From the NCBI GenBank assembly GCA_003602475.1, contig QQSC01000045.1, positions 1-50,784 of the forward strand: DNA of 50,784 nucleotides, in the 5' to 3' direction. Each line of letters opens with the position of its first letter. The stretch's first letter is position 1. A program made the translations under genes and the position numbers. The notes under the pieces are model-generated. The model was given only the letters and a program-made list of their open reading frames with translations, made no database searches and had not been told where the DNA came from. The DNA comes from Candidatus Poseidoniales archaeon (GTDB taxonomy: Archaea > Thermoplasmatota > Poseidoniia > Poseidoniales > Poseidoniaceae). Positions 19,401 to 26,869 of the stretch are shown here, one piece after another.

Positions 19401-19486
19401 GTGGCGCTACCAAGGGACTTGAGTCGCTCCTTGTACCCATCAACACCCTTCTTTGGGGATTTGGAGGGGTCGTCAACTGGCGGCAT
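16463..19486 (-). CDS. RND superfamily (HAE3/MMPL-type) membrane transporter
   Basis: At 1007 aa this has the duplicated RND layout. A cytoplasmic N-terminus of ~80 residues leads to TM1 (TVLVFVLLTVYFVTQSGF), then a large external domain of ~250 residues, a cluster of membrane helices with sterol-sensing-domain character (VTMTVIIVGPILLALGVSYGLHITNRYAEES), and then the same arrangement again (VTVMIGSILVGVGVDFSIHIANRIKEL). The GVGVDFSIHI and GVSYGLHITNR segments are the repeated TM4-like motif of HAE3/MMPL proteins; some members export lipids, but the substrate cannot be predicted here. The ATG at 19486 is supported by GAGGT 7 nt upstream. It heads a minus-strand run with the EVE and aminotransferase genes and is divergent from valS. 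Confidence 0.9.
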   Translation of the reverse strand: MPPVDDPSKSPKKGVDGYKERLKSLGSATKNKRAQVVGQLRAVDSKRSIDAVLQAPNRLKREWQKSGATGAITKFPLPTVLVFVLLTVYFVTQSGFLDDTSFDDDPNNPALNVNGDMEVYLPDGSRVAELIGKVEEDWSTNVMVVYIESEQQNITQQRILQEISYVENRLNPYLSDDSDDVIYILSLSTVLKEVNSSAPRIREAIVTELGELGCVSDDPEDDCLTRSAAEEVNNGFALTDEELGGSYEIPSQNTIDLVVSEMYEDDGSPTSGLNKLARDISGGEGGGPDGLLDRAIMAIAVTENRPAKDIIADTQQILDEISQSNRACEFDDNGAPVDNRVCDWDDLGLTMTLTGPVPITNAVTEFSFKLFWDIFPKAIVLVAIGLFVFHSDLMQAGLTGIRPVQGIKVVIIAGLPTLCSVFWTLGIIGATNYEVTMTVIIVGPILLALGVSYGLHITNRYAEESGTKDEKMRASLNSTGRAVFLSAVTTVIGFISLVLTPMAPIQTVGIALSLGIVIVYILTMFMVPNLTLLLDLKKPKHPPLKAFDVLVDLPIKRNKAIIVTFVLLVLLSGTIGRANVQENIDLLGMAPETESPVIKMKQYSNEFEAGQVGMVLVNANVSGNVNDGDGSNDDPAAMLTKIDNLEGSLNEIENTTAVSIVFLMKASGIQVTASGEQINELMQQIPCAGSDACEDVKATTEVLLNRSQSVDGSFWDLLTRPDEFGLPGSQQSQIFLLDVFYASLTKETREIFVNEDFDRTLIYIDMPFIPVADTSKSVDLVNERVATFQGPYGETAEDLTGVAATAIEVNKLIVGSQWTSLGFALIFTMIVLAIVFSNVRYSIWTTSPVIATVALQWLVMWRMDVPLSLVTVMIGSILVGVGVDFSIHIANRIKELGGGIPAIRSAAVGTGMSLFEAATVTSLGMYTAYDIPIPEIKPFITVILILLWVAAASALILLPAIFVTLEKMGIGAVGNANSMARNLGLVQYKNESIEVMDAMLEDVADAW

Positions 19487-19650
19487 GGGTTGACCTCAGT
19501 GTTTCCGAGGTGAACGGTCTTGAAAGGCTTGCCCACGATTGGACCAACAGCGTGGGCGGTCCCAGCCGGTGCGGGCGACGGGTTGAAAGGCCCCATCCCT
19601 TCGCAAAACATGGACCACCTCAGTAACCGGGGTTGGGCCAGGTGAGGCCA

Positions 19651-22143
19651 ATGCCAGCCCCAAAACTACCAGAAAAGCGTTGGTCAATTGACCTTGAGAA
19701 GTCCATTCAAGAAGCACATTATGCCGATGAGGAAGCGTACAACAAACGCTACGGTTTCCAACCGAACACCACAAAAGAAGTGTTCGTCATCGACACCCCA
19801 CCGCCTTACCCCTCAGGAACATGGCACATTGGGGCCGTCGCTCAATATTCGATGATCGACGTCATCGCCCGCAGTCAGCGGTTGTTGGGCAAAGAGGTGT
19901 TCTTTCCATGGGGCGTTGACCGAAACGGCATCAACATCGAATTCACCGTTGAGAAAAACACCAAGCGGAAAATGAAAACATACGACAGAGAGGAATTCTT
20001 GACATTGTGCAAAGAAACCATCGAACACTTCACTCAGGCCATGAGGGTGACCGCCAAGCGCGTGGGCCTGTCGTGTGACTTCGAAAAAGAGTACCTCACC
20101 GACGCTCCAGACTATCGATCCGTAACCCAGTCCATTTTCGTTGAATTGTTCAAGCGTGGAGACATCGTTGAAGATCTTCGGCCCAACATTTACGATCCAA
20201 TTGAGGGCACCACGATTGCCGATGCTGAAGTTGAACGGATGAGCAGGAGGACGAAACTGGTTGATGTTCGATGGACCTGCGCTGACGGTACTGAACTGGT
20301 GATCTCAACCACACGTCCCGAACTCATCTGTGCATGCGGTGTTGTGGTGGTCCACCCTGATGACAGCCGGTATGAGCACCTCGTCGGTCAAACCATTGAA
20401 TTGCCGTTGCCAGCGGATGGGCGAACACAACAGGTTGAGGTCAGAACCCACCCCTCCGTGAAGTCTGAATTCGGAACCGGTGTGCTGATGGTTTGTTCGT
20501 TTGGAGACCAAAACGACGTAGCCGTGTTCCGAGAACTTGGTTTAACACCCTTTGCAGCCATCGGTCTTGACGGTTGCATGACCGATGTGGCAGGACCACT
20601 CAAGGGGCTTTCAGTCCGGGATGCTCGTGCGAAAGCCATTGAGTTGCTTGAAGAAAACGGACGATTGGTGCAAGCCATTGAGCGGGAACAAGATGTTCCC
20701 GTATCCGAACGTGGAAAAAACCCCGTCGAAATTATTCTTCTCAAGGAATGGTATGTCAAACAAACACACATTCAGGATCGCATGAGGGAGCACATCGAGA
20801 ACATCACGTTCCACCCTCCGCGAAACCGTCAGTTCTTGTTGGACTGGATGGACAACATCACCATTGATTGGCCAATTAGTCGGCGACGTTGGTACCATAC
20901 TGAGATTCCCATTTGGTACAACGACGACCAGACCCGTGTGGTCGTGCCTCCTGCTGGATCGTATGTCCAACCTTGGAAACAATCCCCGCCAGATGGAAGT
21001 AGGGTGCTCAACCGAACCACCCGGGAAGACCTTGGGGATTACGAGGAGTTGAAACACACGCTTGGAACCTTGACTGGAGAAGAAAAGGTGTTTGACACGT
21101 GGATGGACTCATCAAACTCGAACCTCTTTGTCAGCGGATACCTCAACGACGAGGAAACCTTTGCGAAGGCCTTCCCAACCGCATTGAGACCCCAAGGGAA
21201 GGAAATTGTTCGCACCTGGCTGTACTACACGCTTCTCAAATCAACGTTGCTTCTTGACCAACCGGGATTCAGCCACGTTTGGATTGACGGCTTGGGCATG
21301 GACCCGTGGGGTCGAAAAATGTCCAAATCCCTTGGCAACGGCATTGATGCCGATTCGGTTCTAGAATGCGGTGCAGGTGGACGAACCGGCTCATGGAGTG
21401 TAAAAGGCCCCGACGGGAGTGTTAAGTTGCGAGCCAATAAAATCGGTAGTGAGTGTTTCCGATTGTGGAAGGCGTGCGAAGCTCAAGTTGGGGATGACTT
21501 CCACATCAATCCTGAAGAGATTGAGAAGAAATATTTCGGAGTCCTGACAAAACTCTTCAACGTTGCTCGATTTGCTTCACAGTTTGAGGTTCCCGAAGAC
21601 CTTAACATCGTTCCTGAGGGATTGGCTGTTGAGGACGAATGGATCTTGTCTGAGTTCTCAAACATGATGCACGAGGTTAAAACCGCATGGACCAACGTTG
21701 ACATCTACACGGCCACGCAATCGTTGAAAACGTTCGGCACCGGTGTCTTGCCCAGTCACTATCTTGAGATGGTTAAATCCAGGCTCTACGATGACGATGA
21801 ACATGCTGCATGGACGCTGCACCGGATCGTCCGTGATCTGATGACCGCACTGAGTCCTGTTTGCCCCTTTTTCACCCACCACATCACAACCACGGTGTAC
21901 GGGTCCTCAGCCGTTGATGCTGATGCATTCCCAGCAACACCATTGGAATCTCTGAATCATGGTGAAGAACGTGGAGATGCGCTGCGAAACCAGAGTCATG
22001 AACTGCAGGAGTTCAACAGTCAAACATGGGCGTTGAAGAAAGAACGAGGTATCTCTCTAAACCAACCGGTTGACGGTATCGTTGTCCCAACCTCGCTCGT
22101 GGAATTCACATCCATCCTCACTCGGATGCATCAACTCCAGTGA
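19651..22143 (+). CDS. valS: Valyl-tRNA synthetase (archaeal type)
   Basis: This class Ia aminoacyl-tRNA synthetase charges tRNA-Val. The N-terminal signature DTPPPYPSGTWHIGA corresponds to the HIGH box, here with Ala in the last position. The CP1 editing domain carries the threonine-rich peptide STTRPELICA and VVVHPDD, typical of ValRS rather than IleRS. The second signature KMSKSLGN is intact, and DWPISRRRWY and RPQGKEIVRTWLYYTLL also match ValRS. The anticodon-binding domain follows from about residue 640, and there is no long C-terminal coiled coil. Cys pairs common in the ValRS CP region (WCPRC-type) are missing here (RPNIYDPIEGTTIADAEVE). The ATG at 19651, preceded by GGTGAGG, is preferred to the TTG at 19633. 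The end overlaps dinB by 26 nt. Confidence 0.88.
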   Translation: MPAPKLPEKRWSIDLEKSIQEAHYADEEAYNKRYGFQPNTTKEVFVIDTPPPYPSGTWHIGAVAQYSMIDVIARSQRLLGKEVFFPWGVDRNGINIEFTVEKNTKRKMKTYDREEFLTLCKETIEHFTQAMRVTAKRVGLSCDFEKEYLTDAPDYRSVTQSIFVELFKRGDIVEDLRPNIYDPIEGTTIADAEVERMSRRTKLVDVRWTCADGTELVISTTRPELICACGVVVVHPDDSRYEHLVGQTIELPLPADGRTQQVEVRTHPSVKSEFGTGVLMVCSFGDQNDVAVFRELGLTPFAAIGLDGCMTDVAGPLKGLSVRDARAKAIELLEENGRLVQAIEREQDVPVSERGKNPVEIILLKEWYVKQTHIQDRMREHIENITFHPPRNRQFLLDWMDNITIDWPISRRRWYHTEIPIWYNDDQTRVVVPPAGSYVQPWKQSPPDGSRVLNRTTREDLGDYEELKHTLGTLTGEEKVFDTWMDSSNSNLFVSGYLNDEETFAKAFPTALRPQGKEIVRTWLYYTLLKSTLLLDQPGFSHVWIDGLGMDPWGRKMSKSLGNGIDADSVLECGAGGRTGSWSVKGPDGSVKLRANKIGSECFRLWKACEAQVGDDFHINPEEIEKKYFGVLTKLFNVARFASQFEVPEDLNIVPEGLAVEDEWILSEFSNMMHEVKTAWTNVDIYTATQSLKTFGTGVLPSHYLEMVKSRLYDDDEHAAWTLHRIVRDLMTALSPVCPFFTHHITTTVYGSSAVDADAFPATPLESLNHGEERGDALRNQSHELQEFNSQTWALKKERGISLNQPVDGIVVPTSLVEFTSILTRMHQLQ

Positions 22144-23272
22144 CCTCGTCGCCAAACAAGGTGGCTTGGCGCGAGTCGTGCATCTCCAAGTGGCCGAGAC
22201 GAAAACCAATCAACCGAATCGCAGAATCTGCGTCAACCGATTGAGCAAACAACCGCTGGGCAAGCCTCCAAAACACATCACTGTCGTCCATGGCAACCGG
22301 GATGCTTCTTCCGGTGGTGTGTGTTTCAAACCCGGTGTACCTGATTTTCACCTCACCAAGTCGACCTGAGAGGCCCATGCCACGGGCTTTTTCCATGACG
22401 GTGTCAACCAGGCGCTGCAGTTGGTCGAGGACCACTTCATGGTTGGTTTGGTCAGAGGCAAATGTCCGTTCTTTTCCAACTGATTTTCGGCTTCTCAGTT
22501 GACTGATCTCGGTGCTGCTCTCGCCTTCAACCACGCTGATGAACCATTTGGAAAACCGACTTCCTGCTAAACGCTCCAGGCCCAATTCACCAAGGCCGTG
22601 CACCTCATCAGCGGTTTGGTATCCCCACTCAGCCAACTGAGTAGCTCTTTTTGGCCCGATCCCAGGAATCTCTCGGAGAGAACGACCGTCAAAAAACGAT
22701 GTGACTTCATCCGGCATCACACGATGCACACCAAAGGGCTTCTCTTCTTCACTGGCCATCTTTGCCACGATTCTTGTCGGCCCAATGCCAAATGAAGCCG
22801 ACAGATGCAGCTGGTCCATGATGCGTTGCTGCAATCTTTTCGCCAGTGCCAAAGCTGCATCCCAATCGCCCTCTACCGTTTCAGTGATGTCCAAATACGC
22901 CTCATCAATGCTCGCAATTTCGAACCTTTTTGCATGAGGCCGAAGGATATCCATCACCTTACGACTGGCGCGACTGTACAATCCACGGGTTCCCGAGATG
23001 TATCGAGCGGGACCAAACGGGGCTGCTGGACAGCGCCTCCACGCTTCAGAGATGGGCATTGCTGAGTGAACACCGTAGGTTCTGGCTGCATAGTTGCAAG
23101 TGGAAACGATGCCACGGCCGCGTCCTTGTTGAGGGTCCGAACCAATCACGAGCGGTACATCCGGATCCAGATCGTGATGCAATGTCTCAACCGCGGCGAA
23201 AAAGGCGTCCAAATCGCAGTGCATCAACACACGCCCTTCGTCCATACCCGACGAAGCCGCTGCATCAACCAT
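22118..23272 (-). CDS. dinB: Y-family DNA polymerase IV (DinB/Dpo4-like)
   Basis: This translesion polymerase has the palm motif HCDLDAFFAAVE (metal-binding Asp near residue 20) and SIDEAYLDIT (catalytic Asp-Glu near 123). It has the steric-gate region and finger motif CNYAARTYGVHSAMPISEA, the thumb helix-hairpin-helix LREIPGIGPKRATQLAEWG, and a little-finger domain ending IRLIGFRLGHL. The C-terminus contains RQATLFGDE, which fits a PCNA-interacting (PIP-like, QxxLF) motif for docking on the sliding clamp. The track start is TTG; ATG at 23272 or 23245 is more likely. It is divergent from the RecA-like gene with under 100 nt between likely starts, so both may be controlled together. It belongs to the putative damage-tolerance cluster. 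Confidence 0.93.
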   Translation of the reverse strand: MVDAAASSGMDEGRVLMHCDLDAFFAAVETLHHDLDPDVPLVIGSDPQQGRGRGIVSTCNYAARTYGVHSAMPISEAWRRCPAAPFGPARYISGTRGLYSRASRKVMDILRPHAKRFEIASIDEAYLDITETVEGDWDAALALAKRLQQRIMDQLHLSASFGIGPTRIVAKMASEEEKPFGVHRVMPDEVTSFFDGRSLREIPGIGPKRATQLAEWGYQTADEVHGLGELGLERLAGSRFSKWFISVVEGESSTEISQLRSRKSVGKERTFASDQTNHEVVLDQLQRLVDTVMEKARGMGLSGRLGEVKIRYTGFETHTTGRSIPVAMDDSDVFWRLAQRLFAQSVDADSAIRLIGFRLGHLEMHDSRQATLFGDEVTGVDASE

Positions 23273-23360
23273 GATGAACAATGTTGGTCAACGGCGTTTG
23301 AACATGATGGTTCACTTCAACAGCGGGGTGTGCGTAAACACTGAAGAGGGCAGTGGACCG

Positions 23361-24155
23361 ATGTACATGATTCACATGCCGTCATCGCCCAAACCCCACT
23401 TGCATCCCGTTCTGCGAAACGTCCTGCCCGTGCTGAACCCGTCCGACATTGCGCCACAACAAGGTCAAATCTACCACGTCAAAGGCCCCGGTCATCACGG
23501 GAAAGCAATGCGCAGTGTGGTGGAGCATTGGGTGACCAACGCATTGGCACAAGGCGAAGCAGTGCACTGGATTGACGGTGCATGCCGCATTGATCCCGGT
23601 CGTTTTATTCCATTGCTCAAACAGCGACGGACATCGGTTGAAGCCGCCCTCTCCCGTTTGTACTTGAGCCGGGGGTTCACCTTGCATCAACTCGACCACC
23701 AGTTGGACCGTCTGCCCAGAGAATTGGCCATCACACGAACACCGTTGCTTGTCGTTGACGGCTTGCTGACAATGCATGAGGACGATGCCATCCGACGTCG
23801 GGAGTCGCGTGTCTTGTTGAAACGGCACCTCGCATTGTTGCAACGCACGGCTCATGAACGGCACGTAGCGGTCGTCGTCATCACCGCTGCACATCACCAC
23901 GACCGACTGCAACAACAACGCATCGACCTCGTGCAACGGTCGGCCAACAATCACTTGACGGGAATCCAGCAAAAGCAGGGTCGAGCGAAGCATCTTCGCC
24001 TTCTGCACCCGAGGAGTGGACGCGCGGGGATGTGGGGCATTCCCCACTCCAGACAAACGGCGTTTCGAACATTAACTCGAGACCGTTCTTCAGCGGAGCA
24101 GGTGTCTTATCCGGTGTTGACAAACGCTGAGGAAAAATCCGTCAAACGTCGCTGA
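23361..24155 (+). CDS. RecA/RadA-superfamily ATPase-like protein with degenerate Walker A
   Basis: The ~264-aa product has the order of elements of a RecA/RadB core: a P-loop-like GPGHHGKA (last Thr/Ser replaced by Ala), a strand followed by an acidic turn (VHWIDGACRIDPGRFIPL), the RecA-like LYLSRGFTLHQLDHQL (compare RadA VARAxNxxHQ), a Walker B strand (PLLVVDGLL) and the following VVVITAA strand. The N-terminal helix-hairpin-helix of full RadA is absent and the C-terminus is basic. It is probably an accessory, possibly non-hydrolysing, RecA paralogue. The track start at 23271 overlaps dinB's start region; ATG 23361 is preferred because the RecA-like core lies wholly downstream, with ATG 23304 also possible. 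It is divergent from dinB and overlaps polB2 tail to tail by 49 nt. Recombinase membership is inferred from motif order alone. Confidence 0.68.
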   Translation: MYMIHMPSSPKPHLHPVLRNVLPVLNPSDIAPQQGQIYHVKGPGHHGKAMRSVVEHWVTNALAQGEAVHWIDGACRIDPGRFIPLLKQRRTSVEAALSRLYLSRGFTLHQLDHQLDRLPRELAITRTPLLVVDGLLTMHEDDAIRRRESRVLLKRHLALLQRTAHERHVAVVVITAAHHHDRLQQQRIDLVQRSANNHLTGIQQKQGRAKHLRLLHPRSGRAGMWGIPHSRQTAFRTLTRDRSSAEQVSYPVLTNAEEKSVKRR

Positions 24156-26548
24156 AGACCGGTCGTTCTCAGCGATGATTCCGTCCAGCCGAACGGAGCG
24201 AGAATGGCCCAAATCGCTCGTTCTGCAGCCACAGCATAGTGAACCTTGCACGGTTGTGCGTTGTCGAGCGGCAACTCTTCTTGCAACCGCACGCGCTCGT
24301 GGTGCAAGGATGCATTCTGGTCCACGACAACAAACCTCACCTTCCCCCCTGCCGGCACTCGATGCCCAGTTCGACGGGCACGCAACAACGCAGCATAGGT
24401 CAAACTCTTGGAACGGTACATCTCAATCTCTTTCGTCACGCGTCTGGCAATCAACGTCGCCTCGAGTGAAACGGTGCCCAAATGCAACCGGTGAACTTCC
24501 TTTCTGTACATGCGCAGAACCTCAAACTGCGCGTCCGTTGAAGGGATTCCATGCTCAAGAGGCGACGCTGAAAGGATGTCCAAACCACGTTTTTGGAGTT
24601 GTGCCACCCACAATGAAGTTGAATGTTGTCGCATCTCAATCCCACGAACTTTGTAATGTTCACCGGTGAACCCCCAGTATTTTGTCAGCGACCCCCCACC
24701 GTGGAGTCGGCTCGGAAGAAACGCAATGAAAGGGTAGTCGTGCTCAAACTCAAGAGGGATTCCAATTCGCTCGGTGACCTTGGCGGCCAACGAAGCGACA
24801 TCCGCCTTTCGAACGCTGGGACTTCTGCCTCGTTGATCTTGGATCCAAACGCAATCCACAATGGCATGCAACACGTCCCAGCCGTCATCGTTGGCCATCT
24901 CAATGGTCGTGAGCAAAATGTCCCGTGCCCACGCACAGATGGCCTCGTGCGCTTCGATGCGACCAAAACGAGCGTTGCGATAACCGGTGTATCCAAAGCA
25001 TGTGACAAGAAGCCATTTCAGGGCGTTTTGACGCTGGTCAAAGGCATCACCGGAGGACCGACGTTGAGCCTTGAGCTCACGTCGACGTTCGATGAGTGGA
25101 GCCACAACCCTACCCAAAAACCCCTGATGGCGGGCGCAAGTATGCATTTGAAGTCCGGGGACCGCCAACGCTTTGCGATGTGGCAACGGAAACAAGCCAT
25201 GTCCAAAGCGTTCCTCCACTTTCCGATGATGAAATTCTTGACGTGCTCGGTCGGGGTGAAGTGGAACGAAAATTGGCGGTAAATCCGTTGTTGCCGGTTG
25301 ACAACACGAGCAGTTTAACGTCTCGGGCGAAATGTTGCGCGTGGCGATAATACTCGGGAACAAACTGGCGAAGTCAAGTTCTGTCACCGACGCATGAACG
25401 CCTGGTTGGCTGTCAAGGTACAGGCCACCACGGTCTGCATGGAGCAATTCCCAAGCGGATTTGGTGTCCTCTGAACGGTTTTTTTTCCACGGCACGAGAA
25501 CACCATCGTCCATTGCTAATCTCATTTGGATGGCACTGATGACCGAACCTGGAGAAAGACGCGAAATGACCTGAGCGGATTGAAACGAGTGCTGAGCCAG
25601 TTCGAGCAAACCCGCCAAACCGCCTTCGCGAACGATGAAACTGTTGGCCTTGTCAATGTGAAGACGCCCTTCAAAGAAAAACGCCCCGTGCTTGTGCAGG
25701 GTCTGGCCGTACGAATGAACGGTTCGTTCCGAGGTGGAACGGGACAACGCTTGTTGGCCTCGACCGAAACGAAACGCTGCACCTGCGTGTTCGGACCAAT
25801 GAACCAAGGATGGGAAAAAACGTTGGTCACCTCCAACCGTGACGATCACGTCTGGATCGATACGATTCAGCGCATCCTGCACGGCTTCGAGAAAGGTCAT
25901 GAGTGAATCATGAGCGTCGCGCTGGATGCGTTCTGTTTGGGAAAACATCGACGGGCGAAGACCAAGAGAGGTCACGGTTGCGATGTGCACCGATGTCAAA
26001 TCGTCGTGGATTGAAGCAAAGCCCGAAGCCGACCGATATTCACATCGGAATTCAACGACATGAAACGGAGGGAATTCTGTTGTGATTGGAGCCGGGTGAA
26101 CCGGACGCAGCATGACGCCGTCCCACAGTACTCGCGAAAACGGTGCACAGCCAATGTCCGTCAGAAAACGTTGCGTCAGATGCGCATCCACTGAGTGCAA
26201 TGTAAATCGGTGATAATCTCCGCGTGATTCAATGTGCTCGGCCAAGGGTCGCAAGTGTCCATAACCTCCCAACACCACCACCAAGACCCGTTGCACATCG
26301 TTCTGTTCAAGATGCAAACGGGCTTGCGACATTTGCGTACTGACGATGGTAAAGCGACGAACCAGTTCCGGTTGCGTCAGCCAGCGTTCAAGGGCTTGAA
26401 GATGCGCAACGCTACCTGCCACATGCAACTTCACACTCCAGGGCATCGTACAGGCATGAGCTTGCCCCGAATCGTCCACAACCCATGCCGTCATGCACGA
26501 ACGGTCACCATGTTCGTGAGCGTCAAGCAACCAACCTTCAATCGCCAT
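24107..26548 (-). CDS. polB2: B-family DNA polymerase, archaeal PolB2-type, with altered exonuclease and motif C
   Basis: Palm motif A is intact (TELDFASLFPSII, Asp ~392). Motif B reads KWLLVTCFGYTGYRNARFG instead of the usual NSxYG, and motif C reads HAIVDCVWI where replicative enzymes have YGDTDS, so only one of the two motif C aspartates remains. The exonuclease motifs also look lost: Exo I is EFRCE instead of FDIE, Exo II is GGDQRFF instead of NxxxFD, and no clear YxxxD is seen. A Cys/His insertion (NCSCC ... HTCARH) lies between motifs A and B. The thumb motif KYWGFTGEHYKVRGIE is present. These features match archaeal PolB2, which includes Sulfolobus Dpo2, thought to act in damage tolerance. 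The ATG at 26548 is preferred, since the conserved-looking IEGWLLD begins there and a GGAAGGGA lies upstream. The start overlaps the end of the small gene upstream. Confidence 0.86.
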   Translation of the reverse strand: MAIEGWLLDAHEHGDRSCMTAWVVDDSGQAHACTMPWSVKLHVAGSVAHLQALERWLTQPELVRRFTIVSTQMSQARLHLEQNDVQRVLVVVLGGYGHLRPLAEHIESRGDYHRFTLHSVDAHLTQRFLTDIGCAPFSRVLWDGVMLRPVHPAPITTEFPPFHVVEFRCEYRSASGFASIHDDLTSVHIATVTSLGLRPSMFSQTERIQRDAHDSLMTFLEAVQDALNRIDPDVIVTVGGDQRFFPSLVHWSEHAGAAFRFGRGQQALSRSTSERTVHSYGQTLHKHGAFFFEGRLHIDKANSFIVREGGLAGLLELAQHSFQSAQVISRLSPGSVISAIQMRLAMDDGVLVPWKKNRSEDTKSAWELLHADRGGLYLDSQPGVHASVTELDFASLFPSIIATRNISPETLNCSCCQPATTDLPPIFVPLHPDRARQEFHHRKVEERFGHGLFPLPHRKALAVPGLQMHTCARHQGFLGRVVAPLIERRRELKAQRRSSGDAFDQRQNALKWLLVTCFGYTGYRNARFGRIEAHEAICAWARDILLTTIEMANDDGWDVLHAIVDCVWIQDQRGRSPSVRKADVASLAAKVTERIGIPLEFEHDYPFIAFLPSRLHGGGSLTKYWGFTGEHYKVRGIEMRQHSTSLWVAQLQKRGLDILSASPLEHGIPSTDAQFEVLRMYRKEVHRLHLGTVSLEATLIARRVTKEIEMYRSKSLTYAALLRARRTGHRVPAGGKVRFVVVDQNASLHHERVRLQEELPLDNAQPCKVHYAVAAERAIWAILAPFGWTESSLRTTGLQRRLTDFSSAFVNTG

Positions 26549-26807
26549 GTGCCATCCCTTCCAGTTCTGAGATACGCCGTTCCAAGGCGTCAACTTGGGA
26601 CATCAGACCAACGAGCATGCTCAGCATGAACGGAGGCCAAACATCATGACCGGGGAGCATGCCCCCAGCGGTGCGTCGTTGTCGAACCGAATCCATCAGC
26701 GCATCAAAATGAGGCTGTTCCTGCTTGGGCAAGGCGCGCCGAAACGGCTCAAGAGCCTGAAGTTCGACCTCTGCTCGTGTACGCCATGTTGGAACGCTTC
26801 GACCCAT
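26538..26807 (-). CDS. Small PolB2-linked protein with C-terminal coiled coil (89 aa)
   Basis: The ORF fills the otherwise empty gap between serA and polB2 on the same strand, and its stop overlaps the polB2 start by 11 nt, which suggests translational coupling. The sequence is basic and helical: MGRSVPTWRTRAEVELQ, then LPKQEQPHFDALMDSVRQRR, and a C-terminal heptad-like LVGLMSQVDALERRISELEG that should form a short coiled coil. From memory it resembles small haloarchaeal proteins starting MGRTNPTYR that I associate with PolB2-type genes; this was not checked. Its start is 62 nt from the serA stop and has no strong TATA box, so it is probably read from the serA message. A polymerase accessory or oligomerisation role is inference. 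Confidence 0.66.
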   Translation of the reverse strand: MGRSVPTWRTRAEVELQALEPFRRALPKQEQPHFDALMDSVRQRRTAGGMLPGHDVWPPFMLSMLVGLMSQVDALERRISELEGMAHGD

Positions 26808-26869
26808 ATCCGGTGAAGTTCAGGGACAGACGGGAAGCCTTCGTGTCACCCCAAAACTGAAACTGAATC

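Noticed and set aside
19487-19650. Search for promoters between the RND gene and valS
   Set aside because: The 164-nt divergent gap is GC-rich with no convincing TATA element on either strand, so nothing was annotated.
23382-24056. 224-aa minus-strand ORF inside the RecA-like gene
   Set aside because: It is antisense to the plus-strand frame that shows RecA-like motifs; its Cys/Gln-rich composition has no recognisable domain.
25526-25906. 126-aa plus-strand ORF inside polB2
   Set aside because: It is antisense to the polymerase palm/exonuclease-like region, which carries recognisable family motifs; no independent support.
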